Shown here: positions 1-10,410 of the stretch, one piece after another
Position numbering within the stretch: position 1 is the first letter of the stretch
Layout of the letters: every line of letters begins with the position of its first letter
Assembly (NCBI GenBank): GCA_963921825.1
Contig: OY997588.1
Location: forward strand, 14,026,001-14,090,000
DNA from: Erodium maritimum
Lineage: Eukaryota; Streptophyta; Magnoliopsida; Geraniales; Geraniaceae
Direction: 5' to 3'
DNA length: 64,000 nt
Program-made: the position numbers and the translations under genes
The notes under the pieces: model-generated
The model's database searches: none
Seen by the model: the letters and a program-made list of their open reading frames with translations, nothing else
What the model was told of the DNA's origin: nothing

Positions 1-17
1 AAGGGTTTGACGCCCTG

Positions 18-172
18 GAAGAAGAAGAAGAAGAAGAAGAAGAAGAAGAAGAAGAAGAAGAAGAAGAAGAAGAAGAAGAAGAAGAAGAAGAAGAAGAAGA
101 AGAAGAAGAAGAAGAAGAAGAAGAAGAAGAAGAAGAAGAAGAAGAAGAAGAAGAAGAAGAAGAAGAAGAAGA
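18..172. repeat. (GAA)n / (AAG)n microsatellite
   Basis: About 51 uninterrupted GAA triplets. The long poly-lysine reading frame through it is a by-product of the repeat, not a protein. The exact copy number is likely to be polymorphic or assembly-dependent. Confidence 0.98.
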
Positions 173-181
173 CTAGATTAT

Positions 182-742
182 ATGCGTCCCGAGAAACCTG
201 TGCCAGAGAACAATCAGTGTTGTACAACCTTCGGACTAGCGGGCAGGCTCTTCACTACTCGTCACTGTGACCATGATTCGATGGAGGGGGTCATGAACAG
301 GTTATGGAACTATCATGGCCTTGTTATCAAAGACCTTGGTTGGGGTAACTCGTGGTTTTACTTTACCTACCAGACGGAGAAAAAGTGCATCCGACACGAT
401 GAACCATGGTTGTTCAAGCATGAACCGTTGGTTCTAGAGGACCACTGTCCCGGTGTTAGTCCGACCACACTACCATTCTCAATGATCCAGATGTGGGAGG
501 TGGTCTCCGACCTCGCGTGGGATGGGCTCACAACGGAATTTGGCTACAAGATTGGGGAGGCCCTAAGAGGTTTTGTGGACGTCCGCACTAATGTGGATGG
601 AATGGCCTGGGGAGATACACTTAGTATCCGGTTCTGGAAGGATCTCGCTACACTCCTCCGAAGGACGACACGGGTAATGGTAGACGACCACGACACGCCA
701 ACTCGTGTCAGACTCCAGTACGTTCGACTACCATACTTCTAA
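182..742 (+). pseudogene. LINE-type ORF1 fragment, DUF4283-like
   Basis: An open frame of about 186 codons resembles the DUF4283 domain found at the N-terminus of ORF1/gag-like proteins of plant non-LTR retrotransposons. The visible pattern is a tryptophan-rich LW-x2-G-x-VIKDLG-x2-F-x-F block, then a DEPW-x-F-x2-EPLVLE block, then a later IGEALRGFVDV stretch, in the order expected for the family. The canonical CCHC knuckle that should follow is absent, and the frame ends about where it would begin. It starts right after the GAA array, so the 5' end may be truncated. No reverse transcriptase or endonuclease lies nearby. Probably a dead retroposon fragment rather than a host gene. Confidence 0.6.
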
Positions 743-1544
743 TTCAACTGTGGGTGTATTGGTCAACATGAAGCACAATGCCGTAGAAAGGACGCAGATA
801 ACCCCCAAAGCATGCATAGTTTTGACCTTTCCTTCATGGCACCAGAGAGGCCCAACATCAATGTGGGGATACGATGGGATTGGTCGGATATTGGGTCGAC
901 CATGTTAAAAAAATGTCCTTAAATTTATTACAAAGTTGACATAATTTTTAAAGGTAAAGATCAAGTTTTTTTTATTAAAATAATATGTATTTAAAAGTAT
1001 AAATTTTTGACGGTAATTTCAAGACATTAGTCCAGCAACTATGAAATCTTAAAGAAAATATAACTCTTATAAGGGTGAATATGATTAAAGTAAACGTCTC
1101 CCTTATGAGCTATGTTAGTTTTTTCCCCTACTATGGCTTCGTTCAAGTCGCATCTAACCACCGCGACGTCAGCTTCCTCCCGCCATCAACGACGTGTCGC
1201 CCGACCTTGTCCGGTCTCCCATCTGTAACTCCGGCGGTTGTCGCCTGGCTCACCTCGACATCAATCGAATTTGCCGCCTCGGAGCCCCTTGACCTCCCTC
1301 TATCGGATCATCTTTCCTAAGCAATCTCTGCCGTCTATGAAGTCGCCATCGACGTGTCCTTCTCTCTGGCCTCCACTGTGGCAACCTCCTCAACTCCTCT
1401 CTCGATTTTGGATCTGGCTAATCGATTGAGTCTTTTTTATTTTATCTGATTTCTTCTTTGTAGGGTCAATGACTAGTGAGCAGAGTTTCAGGGATTTTTT
1501 CTAGGAGGGAACCTTGATTCACGTATATCCTCCCAATACAATTG
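743..1544. other. Intergenic, decayed sequence
   Basis: No supportable gene. From 905 to 1130 the sequence is AT-rich. A C-rich stretch at 1140-1430 on the plus strand resembles the GC-rich leaders of the LINE-like elements elsewhere in the window, but I could not align it to them. Confidence 0.4.
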
Positions 1545-1760
1545 TCGAGTTAAGGTTCGGTCGCTTCGTATAGATTCAGATGCAACGTGTAGGTAATACC
1601 TTGAGCAGTACTGCCAGTTCCGTTTTTCAACCTTCCACCCTCTTGCTTATGATATCGACGGATTCAGGTTCGGTCGCACTCTACAGAGTATGCAGCGTCT
1701 AGGAAATACCTTGAGCAATATTCGTCGGTTTCGTCTTGGTTACGAGATAATTACTCTCCA
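1545..1760 (+). repeat. Duplicated tail fragment of LINE ORF1
   Basis: Two similar blocks (about 1550-1635 and 1665-1750) each contain a GGTTCGGTCGC motif followed by CAACGTGTAGG/CAGCGTCTAGG and an AATACCTTGAGCA motif. The same order occurs in the ORF1 tail at about 7222-7295 and, in reverse, at about 50060-50140. This marks the end of the DUF4283-type ORF1 family, here duplicated in tandem and detached from the rest of the ORF. Confidence 0.6.
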
Positions 1761-2849
1761 ATTTGTAAAAAGAACCGCGAATAAAGCGACTCACTAGTTA
1801 GTCATGGAGGTACATTCTATGCCTGTTTTTCAATGACAAAGAAACCTTCTTGATGCACTACTACGCATTCTTCTTTTTAAATATCAATGAAATCTCGCCT
1901 CTTAAGTGAAAAAAAGGATGAATATGATTTTAAATATAAATTGAATTTCAACAACTAGATTTCTCCATTTATAATACAAGTTGTAAAAAAAGAGTATTTG
2001 CTTTAATTTCGAAACAGCATCGCCATTGCCGCAAAAGAGAAACAAGTTTAGACTTCCAAATGGAGGAACCTGTGTTTAGTACTTGACATGTAGTGCTGAA
2101 GTTACTTGCAGGTGAAGGTGTTGCAACTTGATATTTTTTTATAAGCATTGCAACTTGATATAAGGGTTAAAATATATGATTCTATAGTTGCATTATTAAT
2201 ATCGTAAACCAACAATGATGATTAATAAACTAATTATTAATAAAATAATGAAAATGCTGATTAGCCATAATAATAAAAAATCGGTGCAGAATAAACAATC
2301 ACAAACTGTTGACTAATTACATCCTACCGACCGAATGCTTATAGTTACAAAAAATCCCAAATGAACGATTAAATCAAAATGAACGAAAATCAAGGGGAGC
2401 CTCACATGTTTAGCTTTGTTAATTAAAGTCAAGATAATTAAGCCTCCCAGCAATCTCTTCTACTTCAAAGTCAAAATTCATACACTGTTCTAAATTCTAA
2501 TGTATGTGTACATATCTCTACTTACCACCGAAGAATATCAGTGTTGCAGTCACGTGCTGAGCCTGACAAAGTTACCGTTTTTTTATAAAACAAAAACAAA
2601 AAACCAGGCTCGAAATTGAAAAAAATGGTACTTCACCAGTTCACTAGAACTATTATAATTATGGTTAAATTAATTGATGGTCAGCGTTAAATCTCAATAA
2701 ATTATCTTTAGGAGCTTAGGCACTTAGGTAGGAACCGCCTTCCACCGTTAAAAGTTTTTTTTATTTTATTTTACACGTTCGAAAGAATATTTGTAATCTA
2801 TAAATGGATAATGGGTTCTCCATTTAATAAGGAATAAATTCTTTATATG
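1761..2849. other. Intergenic AT-rich DNA
   Basis: I see no gene, RNA or clear mobile element in this AT-rich stretch. Confidence 0.5.
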
Positions 2850-2993
2850 TTTTTTTTTGACAAAAAACGGGAGGCTTAAATTTATATATCAATCAAAGTG
2901 ACGTATATACAATCTGATGAAAGTGCACAAGAGAATGATTGATATATAAAATTGATGCCTCCCGCTTTTCGTTAAAGTGCACAAGAGAATGAT
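2850..2993 (-). mobile_element. Short LINE 3' tails with a 20-bp direct repeat
   Basis: A T-run at about 2850-2860 followed by GACAAAAAACGGGAGGC reads on the minus strand as a non-LTR 3' end with a poly(A) tail. An inverted partial copy (GCCTCCCGCTTTTCGTTAAA) lies at 2957-2976. The inverted copy is the end of a 34-bp segment (2940-2973) flanked by identical 20-bp direct repeats, AAAGTGCACAAGAGAATGAT, at 2920-2939 and 2974-2993. The pattern fits target-primed insertion of a severely truncated LINE tail next to an older one. A template switch could also produce it. Confidence 0.55.
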
Positions 2994-3179
2994 AAATATT
3001 ACAGACTTCGACCAATTAGTCTATAATATTATCGTCTCCCTATTGAAACCAGAACACAAACACAGAGCGCTTCAGAGCGTGCAAACAACGTGCACGTCAA
3101 AAGTACAACAACGTGCATACCAAACCGTGCTACATAACGGGCACACCAAGTGCAACTAGAGTACCGAAGGTGCAATCTA

Positions 3180-4070
3180 GTACACACCAGCTTAAACAAG
3201 GCAGCTATTTGGGATTAAACCCAAACCGAAACAAACCCAAAACTTACTACTACAAACGAAATAGAAACTTAACAAAGAAAAAACACCCCTAAAACCGAAC
3301 GGAACCAGGCCAGCGACAACCGAACTGAATCCCACGAACATCAGCGCCTACCCTAAACTCCGGCCACGTGGTCGGATCTAGAGCACTCCACACCACCGGA
3401 GTTCGAAACCCACGGTCGTGAGCACCTAAGAGGATGGGCAGAGGACCGACGACGAAGACCGACATGGGTTCAAGACACCCAAACACTTGTCGGCAAAGCA
3501 CACGACAGCGGACCAGCTCCAAGAGCTCACGGAAGACGAAGCCGACGTAGAAGAGAACACTCCACCATTCTCAGATCCAATCAAAGTTTCGGCGTCCAGG
3601 AGCATAAACGACAAGAGGAGATTATGCGCTATTCCTTCATCAGTTGCAGACGCCGTAGCGAGTTCGGCAAGTCTCCCGGAGGCTCCTCTTCAATCACGTC
3701 TAGGCATAGTACAACGGAGGTGGTCGGCGACAACAGTGGTAGTTGATAGGGAAGGAGAGGAGGCAAGCAAAGCTTCTTCTTCTAAGGGCGACAGAACCAA
3801 TGCCATGATGCGTGGCTTCTCGACTGGTGAGCTTACGTGATGGGTAATAACGTTCTCCATTGGGGCCATTATATAGGTGGTTGTAGGCTTTGATGGTGGA
3901 TGCAGAAGAGTGTTGGTAACAATAGTTTCAAGACGGGAAGTACTCGAGGGCAACGAGGTGAGACGGAGCATGGCTCGATATTGAACGACGTGTAATGAAA
4001 GACAAAAGAAAATTGAGAAACCTCGAAGGCCAAAAAAATAGAATGTCGGATTCCGATTAGCAATGAAGTT
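3180..4070. other. Unrecognised GC-richer block, probably transposon-derived
   Basis: The base composition differs from the flanks, and there are overlapping open frames on both strands (for example 3487-3840 plus, 117 codons), none with a domain I recognise. The A-rich start with repeated ACCAAA/ACCCAAA motifs resembles the reversed leader of the unclassified insertion at 33806-35843. I regard it as part of a mobile element of unknown class. Confidence 0.35.
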
Positions 4071-5060
4071 GTTATATATTAGTTATTCAAACACTTGCCA
4101 CCCGATAAGAAAAGTTGTTAAAATATTTATGTTCTTTTGGGAGTAAGTAGATTGAAGAGGAAATGGTGGTAGCCAATGTATGTGGAAGCTTTACATCTTA
4201 TCCTGAAAATGACCCATAAAATGATAATGCAATTGTACTCGTTTATGGCTCATTTTGGTAATTACTTAAGTCACATTTGTTGGTCATGTATTAAATTGGA
4301 GCATACCCTTTCTCTCCTCTGGTTTTTCTTTGTTTAATACTTTATTTAGACAGCAATTTCGTTGATAGTTGATTATTTTGTTTTGCGTGTGTTTATGGGA
4401 CCCCTTAGGTTTAGGAACACGATCGAAGTTGCTTCGCAATCGTCATATGGTAACAAAACGACCAATAATTAGTTGATTAAGTTTGATACTTAATAAAGAA
4501 ATCCCCTTTAATAAATGTATTTCTGAAACAAAAGAAAACAATAATGAAAGAGTAGGATAGAAGAATGTGTGCATAAGTATAAGTATAACCATTAGGATTG
4601 TGTGTGTAAGCTGTCCAACAACTCTACCAGAACATAATTGTAGTGGCTCCTACTCATTACACTCAAAACTCACAAATCAAAACAAAAATTCTTATTTATT
4701 ACCAGAAAAATGCATTATATTTTAATTCACTGATATCATATAATGATGTAAAAACAATATTACAATACTTTTTATTACTTGTAATTGTTTTTTTTTATCA
4801 TGATAAAAGAAGGTCATACAATTATATTTTATTGTTCTTTCTGTAATTTTTTAATATATATACACAACAAAAAAATCAATAATTTTCACCTATTCTGATT
4901 ATTCTCTCTTCATACGTACAGAGAGAAAAGAATTAAAGAAGATATTTTTTTCATTTTGTATATATTATTTTTAAAAGAGAAAAATCACTTGTTTAAACAA
5001 ATATATTTAAAATAGGTCAAAACAATAATATTAGAACTAACAAAACACTTGCATCATAAG
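4071..5060. other. Intergenic AT-rich DNA
   Basis: Strongly AT-rich with many short homopolymers. I see no coding potential or recognisable element. Confidence 0.5.
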
Positions 5061-5399
5061 ATAATGCGGAGAGTTAATTTTTCCTATCTTTCTTGTAAGT
5101 CGAGATTTTCCTCCTTATCGAGGTAACCATAACCTCACCTATGGAGACCCTTACTCCTATCGTCGATATGATTGTTGTCTCCACCGTCGGTCTTGTCTCA
5201 TTACAGTCCAACGTGATGCAGCACATGCCAACTGTGCTACCACCGCGCCCCGTATTAAGACGAGACGACACCGGAACAAAATAGTCTCTGGCTTTGGTCC
5301 CTCTCCCTTCTCCTTCCACAGGACTTCGTTCGGCTCCAACGTCAGTGGCGCCCACGACCTTCACTTTGGGAACCTCTGAACTGTTGCTCAAACCAAGGC

Positions 5400-7330
5400 G
5401 GGGTCGTCCCCTGAAACCTAAAACCTAAAACCCTAACTTCTATCCCAAGTTATGTTAGGGTTTTGACGTCTCCACCGCCGTCGTCCGAACTTGCCGGGTC
5501 GCCTCCGTCACGGGCTCCAGCGACTGCCTCAACTCCTTAACCGCCACCGGAACCTCGCGTTCCTAGCACGCTGTAATTGACGGTGACCCCAGCCGCTTCC
5601 TCGCCATCTCCTCTGGTCTGAGATCCTCTTCGAGGCAGGGCGAAACCGGGGCTGACGGAGTCGTTCATCTCTTCTGATCCCCCAACACGGGATGAAGTCA
5701 TCTCTCTAGGCTCCTCTGATCCGATGTACACTCTCCCCTTCATGCCCAAAACCCTATCTTCCGACACAAGTTACGTTAGGGTTTTGGAGGTTCATGTATC
5801 TGCCGCGCCGCTCCACTAATTAGGGATCCATCTCGGGGTAAGGCCCTTATGGTTGACTCGGAGAGGGAGGAACCAAGACGGAAGGAGCTGGAGGCTCTCT
5901 ATGAGGGGGTCGTCGTCCCTAATGCTTATCGGGTGTCGGTGCTTCGAGCGTTACTTTCTCCTCCACCAGGTATGACCCATCGCCGCATATCCTTCAAGCT
6001 TAATTAGACCGGGATCGCCTCGAAGACGTCGGAATTGTCGATATCGCTCGAGTCCCATCTGCTCAATCTACAGGATGGCCTCTTGGCCTGCTCGCTAGAG
6101 GAGGGAGAAAAGGAGGTGGTGGAAGTTTCGTACCTCCCTATGAGCCCATCGGTCCTTGCACGACAACAGTTTGCCATGCTGGGCAAACTATGGACCTCCA
6201 AGCCACCCCGTAAAGAGGTCATTCTCTAGATAATCACTCAGGCATGAGGGAAGTCAGTCGAGGGTTTAGTCATAAAGGACATCGGGTCGGTGGTGTTCTT
6301 GTTTTACTTTGAGACAACGACGGCTCGAACATGGGTTCGTGGGAACGAGCCATGGTGCTTTAATGGATGACCCCTCCTGCTGGCTGACTTGGACCCAATG
6401 GCTAGGGAGCCTCCTACCCTCGAGCGCCTATAACTTTAGGTGCATGCCCATGGTCCCCCTTTGGTAGTGCGCACCAAAACCACGGGAGAGACGATCGGCT
6501 CGACACTAGAATTGTGTCGAGGTCCCGTGTGACCAATGGGGCATCTGATAGGGTGGTACAGTGAAGGTCCAATTTTGGCACCATGTGGAGCGTCCTCTTT
6601 GCCGTCAGCTTCTTCCCGAACCGGTTGGTGTCACTCTTACATATACAAAACTCCTTGTGTTTTGCTTTAATTGTGGCATGATTGCTCACATGGTGGTTGA
6701 CTATGATCGGGAGATGGTGGTTAAGCTCAAGTTCGACTCCTCCATCCTAGAGTATCAGAAGGACCGCCACCCGATGACGTATGCGACGGATTGAGACAAT
6801 CAAATACCCCGTCGATCGGTGTCCTCGACTTCTATACCTCAGGGTCCCTTGTCTCGAGGTAGGGGGTTAATAGTATCCTCGGTTACTATTCCTCAAGGCG
6901 TGAGCCCTCAGAGGGTCTCCCAACTCCGGCTGGCTGATCCAGGTAGGAAGAACTTGGTGGTCGGCCAACCTATCGGGGGCAGTAGAGCCGACCCCCCACA
7001 CCTGCATGTGCATAGAAATAGAACTGGACTTGGAGCTAGAACTGAGTATAGTTGTGGAGCGGGAGGTGGGGGAGTGAAACGGGGTTCTGTAGAGGAGCCC
7101 CGGGAAGATCAAGACCGCGTCGGGAAGCAGGCCCGTATGGAGGAATGAAAGGGATACAGTGCTCTAGGGACTGGCCCTAGGAGTGGTGCTTAACAAGAGC
7201 TCTGCCTCCCTGGAAGCTGGTGTTAGTAGGTTCAGTCGTATTTTACAGAATATACAGCAGTCGGGCAATACCTTGAACAGTAGACACCAGTTTCATTGTT
7301 ATTTACTTTTTGTTTGCCTTTATGGCTCCC
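5400..7330 (+). pseudogene. Decayed LINE-like ORF1 (DUF4283 plus zinc knuckle)
   Basis: Translating across several stop codons gives an ORF1-like protein. An acidic leader starts at about 5850. A DUF4283-like block follows at about 6170-6420 (VIKDIG, then a VFLFYFE stretch, then NEPWCFNG). A CCHC_4-type knuckle is at 6663-6704 (C-x2-C-x4-H-x4-Y, so the last ligand is lost). A polar variable tail runs to about 7150, and the tail motif shared with 1545-1760 and 49950-50395 lies at about 7222-7295. In-frame stops in the core mean it is dead. Upstream, two copies of an AGTTAYGTTAGGGTTTTG motif about 320 bp apart (around 5450 and 5770) suggest a duplicated leader. No reverse transcriptase follows. 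Confidence 0.7.
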
Positions 7331-7712
7331 CAACAAACCGTTTGAATCGATTCTTTTGTCACAGAGTTATGCTTAGAGAGACCTTACGCGTTTGATACTA
7401 TATAATAGATCTTCTACTATAATCAGACATTTTCTTAATATATTTTGTTATCGATTAAAATCTAATTAATGAAATGATACCTTTTTAATCGTAAGAAGAA
7501 GAAAAAAACACGATTTTTTTGGTAAATTATAACTGTCACCTACACAAGAGTCTCACCTTTCCACTGCCAAATAAATAAAACAAGATTTTGAGGAATGTCA
7601 TTGTCAATATCATCAAGTTAAAGGGTTAATTAAGGAAAATAATCAACCCACCACATGGTTTATCATAATACCGGAATAAACAAAGAAATGGGGTCCACAT
7701 TTTCTCACCTAC
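7331..7712. other. Intergenic and upstream region of the 7840 gene
   Basis: AT-rich with no gene. Its right part is the likely promoter of the gene starting at 7840. Confidence 0.5.
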
Positions 7713-7720
7713 TATAAATA
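7713..7720 (+). promoter_or_regulatory. TATA box (TATAAATA)
   Basis: A consensus plant TATA box about 120 bp upstream of the ATG at 7840. It places the transcription start near 7745 and gives a pyrimidine-rich 5' leader of about 95 bases. Confidence 0.65.
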
Positions 7721-7839
7721 CACAACCCTTCTCCGTAACGTCCATATCTCTCCCCCAGAAACTTCACCTTCTCTCCCAAATAGTTTTGCAGCCCAATAGA
7801 AGATTCTACTCAGTTCTGCTTCTCCTTTCAAACCTCATC

Positions 7840-9039
7840 ATGGTCGACGTGGATCGGAGGATGGCTGGTCTCAACCCGGCCCATGTCGCCGGCCTCCGCC
7901 GACTCTCCGCCCGTGCCGCCGCCCCCTCTGCCACCGCTTCCCTCCCCGTCCGCAACGGCCTCCTCTCCTTCGCTTCCCTTGCCGATAAAGTGACCTCACA
8001 TCTCCGGGACTCAGGTATCCAGGTCCAGCCGGGTCTCTCTGACCCCGAGTTCGCCCGCGCCGAGGCCGAGTTCGGCTTCGCATTCCCTCCCGACCTACGC
8101 GCCGTCCTCTCCGGAGGCCTCCCCGTCGGCCCGGGATTCCCGGACTGGCGCTCCGCCGGTGCGCGCCTCCACCTCCGCACCTCGCTTGACCTCCCCATCG
8201 CCGCCATATCGCTCCAAATCGCCCGAAATACTTTCTGGTCCAAGTCCTGGGGCCCGAGACCCACCGACCCGGAAAAGGCATTACGGGTCGCCCGCACCGC
8301 TCTCAAGAGAGCGCCGCTTCTGATACCCATTTTCAACCATTGCTACATTCCTTGCAACCCCTGTTTGGCTGGGAACCCCATTTTCTTCGTCGACGAGAAC
8401 CGGATCTTCTGTTGCGGCTTAGATCTCTCCGATTTCTTCGACCGCGAGTCTCTTTTCCGGAGCTCCGAGTGCGACTCAGTTACCCTGAAGAAGCAGAGAT
8501 CCGTAAGCGAGAAATCGACCGGGTCGTCCTCACACTTGTCCCGCAGAAGTTTGGACACCGGGGGCAGGACGCCGAGGTGGGTGGAATTCTGGAGCGACGC
8601 CGCCGTAGATCGGAGGCGGAGGAACTCGTCGTCCTCGAGCTCTTCGTCGCCGGAAAGGTTATTCGACATTCCGCCCAAGTCCGAAATTCCAAAATGGGTG
8701 GAGCAGTACGTGGTGCAAATCGGATCTGTGCTAAGGGAAGGCGGATGGAGCGAATCGGACATAGCCGAAATCGTGGACGTATCGGCATCTGGTTTCTTCC
8801 AAGGGGATATGGTTCTGTTGGATAATCAAGCCGTTCTCGACGCGCTCTTGCTCAAAACGGATCGGTTCTCGGATTCGCTGCGGAAAGCAGGGTGGAGCTC
8901 CGAGGAGGTGTCGGAGGCGCTTGGTTTCGATTTCCGGCAGGAGAAGGAGCGGAAACCGGCTAAAAAGCTTTCGCCGGAGCTGGTGGAAAGGATCGGGAAA
9001 CTGGCGGAATCGGTGTCTGGGTCGGCCTCGGGGGTTTGA
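7840..9039 (+). CDS. Conserved plant protein of unknown function, SMI1/KNR4-like region
   Basis: Intronless gene, 399 aa. I chose the ATG at 7840: the frame runs 18 codons further upstream, but only to a TTG, and the TATA box at 7713 makes this the first ATG of the transcript. Residues about 66-110 (an acidic AEAEFGF, then FPPDLRAVL, then a PDW) resemble the start of the SMI1/KNR4 (SUKH) fold. Residues about 130-200 form a conserved core with a WSKSWGPRP motif and a cysteine-rich patch (HCYIPCNPC, later FCCG). A serine-rich linker around 260-285 follows, then a mainly helical C-terminal half rich in charged residues. I see no signal peptide or membrane segment. The GC-rich coding sequence has third-position bias and contrasts sharply with the AT-rich flanks. 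It converges on ZEP. I recognise the protein as plant-conserved but know no function. Confidence 0.85.
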   Translation: MVDVDRRMAGLNPAHVAGLRRLSARAAAPSATASLPVRNGLLSFASLADKVTSHLRDSGIQVQPGLSDPEFARAEAEFGFAFPPDLRAVLSGGLPVGPGFPDWRSAGARLHLRTSLDLPIAAISLQIARNTFWSKSWGPRPTDPEKALRVARTALKRAPLLIPIFNHCYIPCNPCLAGNPIFFVDENRIFCCGLDLSDFFDRESLFRSSECDSVTLKKQRSVSEKSTGSSSHLSRRSLDTGGRTPRWVEFWSDAAVDRRRRNSSSSSSSSPERLFDIPPKSEIPKWVEQYVVQIGSVLREGGWSESDIAEIVDVSASGFFQGDMVLLDNQAVLDALLLKTDRFSDSLRKAGWSSEEVSEALGFDFRQEKERKPAKKLSPELVERIGKLAESVSGSASGV

Positions 9040-9746
9040 AAATACAGTAAAACCATACTATTATTATTATTATTTTCATTTTTGTTTTTAGAAAAGAAAA
9101 TGAAAATATTGGGAAAGTCTTTGCATTGTAGACTTGCAGTACGAAACAAAGCATATAAAGGATTAAAAGTGTTACTATTAGTGGTACATTATGATTGCTG
9201 TTACGTACAACAATTGTATGAAGATGAACAAATAAATGTAATATTTATGTGTTATTTCTATTTTGAAATATAAAATTGGAGTTTCTGTTAACATTTAAAA
9301 ATGCATCGAAACGGGCAGCAGAGGCAGAGCACGTGTGAATCAATTGTTTTATTATAAAGAGAAAGACGTTTGGTTGCAGTGAAAGCGAACGAATCTACGT
9401 CGTCGTATTGAAAGGCGGATCGGGAACGGTGTCGTCTGTAGTACGGCAGGTGATCGGAAACTGAAAAAAGAAGCCTAGTTTATTTAAAAGTAGGAAACGA
9501 AAATCTGAGAAAGTAAATTGAGAGAGGGATAGAGAGATGTCGTTTTGTGTTTAATATCTGATGGTAATGTATTCGTGGGAAGGGAGAAAAGAAGATGCGA
9601 TTCCAGAGAAGAAAAAAAAGTGACATGGCTGTGGGTGTGACCAGACAGGACAACGAGGTGTGGTGTGCGTGTTGTGTTGTGTTTGGGGAATGGGGCGATG
9701 TGAACAAACAAAGGTTTCGGTTTCGGTGAGAACATGTGAGGGTAGT
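9040..9746. other. 3' flank of the 7840 gene and ACGT-motif region
   Basis: An ATT microsatellite at about 9057-9073 lies just after the stop codon. Further on, ACGTG cores occur at about 9330 and 9763-9775, and two more lie at about 9936 and 9959 beyond this span. Such G-box/ABRE-type motifs are often found in light- or abscisic-acid-responsive promoters. No gene is evident on either strand within the span. Confidence 0.4.
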
Positions 9747-10034
9747 TTAGGAATCGGGTGGGCCACGTGGCACGTTATCCGTACGCATATCATGATAGAT
9801 CATAGGCTCCTTCCTTCCCCTCATCCTCATTTTTTTCTTTTTGACCTGAATGTGAAAAATATAATAATACTTGTCCGTTAAATTTGAAATAGCATTTAAT
9901 GCAGCAACGGTCACTGCCAGCAACGGTAACTCTATCACGTGTGGTTCCACCGCCTCTTCACGTGCCTCTGCAGCTGCACTCACGAGAGAGAAGGACGAAA
10001 ACAAAAGAAACAAACACATTTGAAACCGACCCAT
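9747..10034 (-). CDS. Possible small secreted protein, hypothetical
   Basis: A 95-codon open frame from an ATG at 10034. It begins with a hydrophobic stretch typical of a signal peptide (MGRFQMCLFLLFSSFSLVSA followed by small residues), then an acidic segment and a basic, lysine-rich tail. A TATA-like TTATAAAT lies about 65 bp upstream on the same strand (around 10093-10100), which makes this the first ATG. The lysine-rich tail may be read-through of an intron, since a GTATTATTA donor-like site lies inside. I recognise no family. It lies between two convergent genes, where open frames can arise by chance, so confidence is low. Confidence 0.22.
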   Translation of the reverse strand: MGRFQMCLFLLFSSFSLVSAAAEAREEAVEPHVIELPLLAVTVAALNAISNLTDKYYYIFHIQVKKKKMRMRGRKEPMIYHDMRTDNVPRGPPDS

Positions 10035-10410
10035 ATTTATATTGCAGTTGCAGAGTGCAGATGAGATGAGATGGGAACACATAATGGGGAAGATTTATAA
10101 TAGGGCATGGGCCTCCTTATTGCTCTGGTCTCTTCTCCACACTCATAGTCTCTCATTCAGATAGCGACCCCTTCATTGACATTAGCTATATTGGTGTATC
10201 AGATTCAGACTTGTGTGTGTATTTATACTATTATTGGCAATAGCCATAAACAATGTTTGATCCATCATTACTAGTGTAGTGTGTACATGTACACAAGGTT
10301 TGGTCCCACTCATCCCAAGTGTATGTCCTTGTAATGTATGTAACGAGTAGTATCATTTACAAAAATACTGTACACTTCCTCATGTCTAACCCAACAATAC
10401 TCTTGTACTC
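10035..10410. other. ZEP 3' flank
   Basis: Non-coding DNA downstream of the ZEP stop codon. It probably includes the ZEP 3' UTR and polyadenylation signals on the minus strand. Nothing else is evident. Confidence 0.5.

Noticed and set aside
7-270. Poly-lysine open frame through the GAA array
   Set aside because: Produced by the triplet repeat itself; no gene structure around it.
3487-3840. 117-codon frame on the plus strand
   Set aside because: No recognisable domain, overlaps frames on the other strand and lies in probable transposon DNA.
7786-7839. Earlier start for the protein at 7840
   Set aside because: The upstream extension begins with TTG, not ATG, and is low in coding character; the ATG at 7840 fits the TATA box position.
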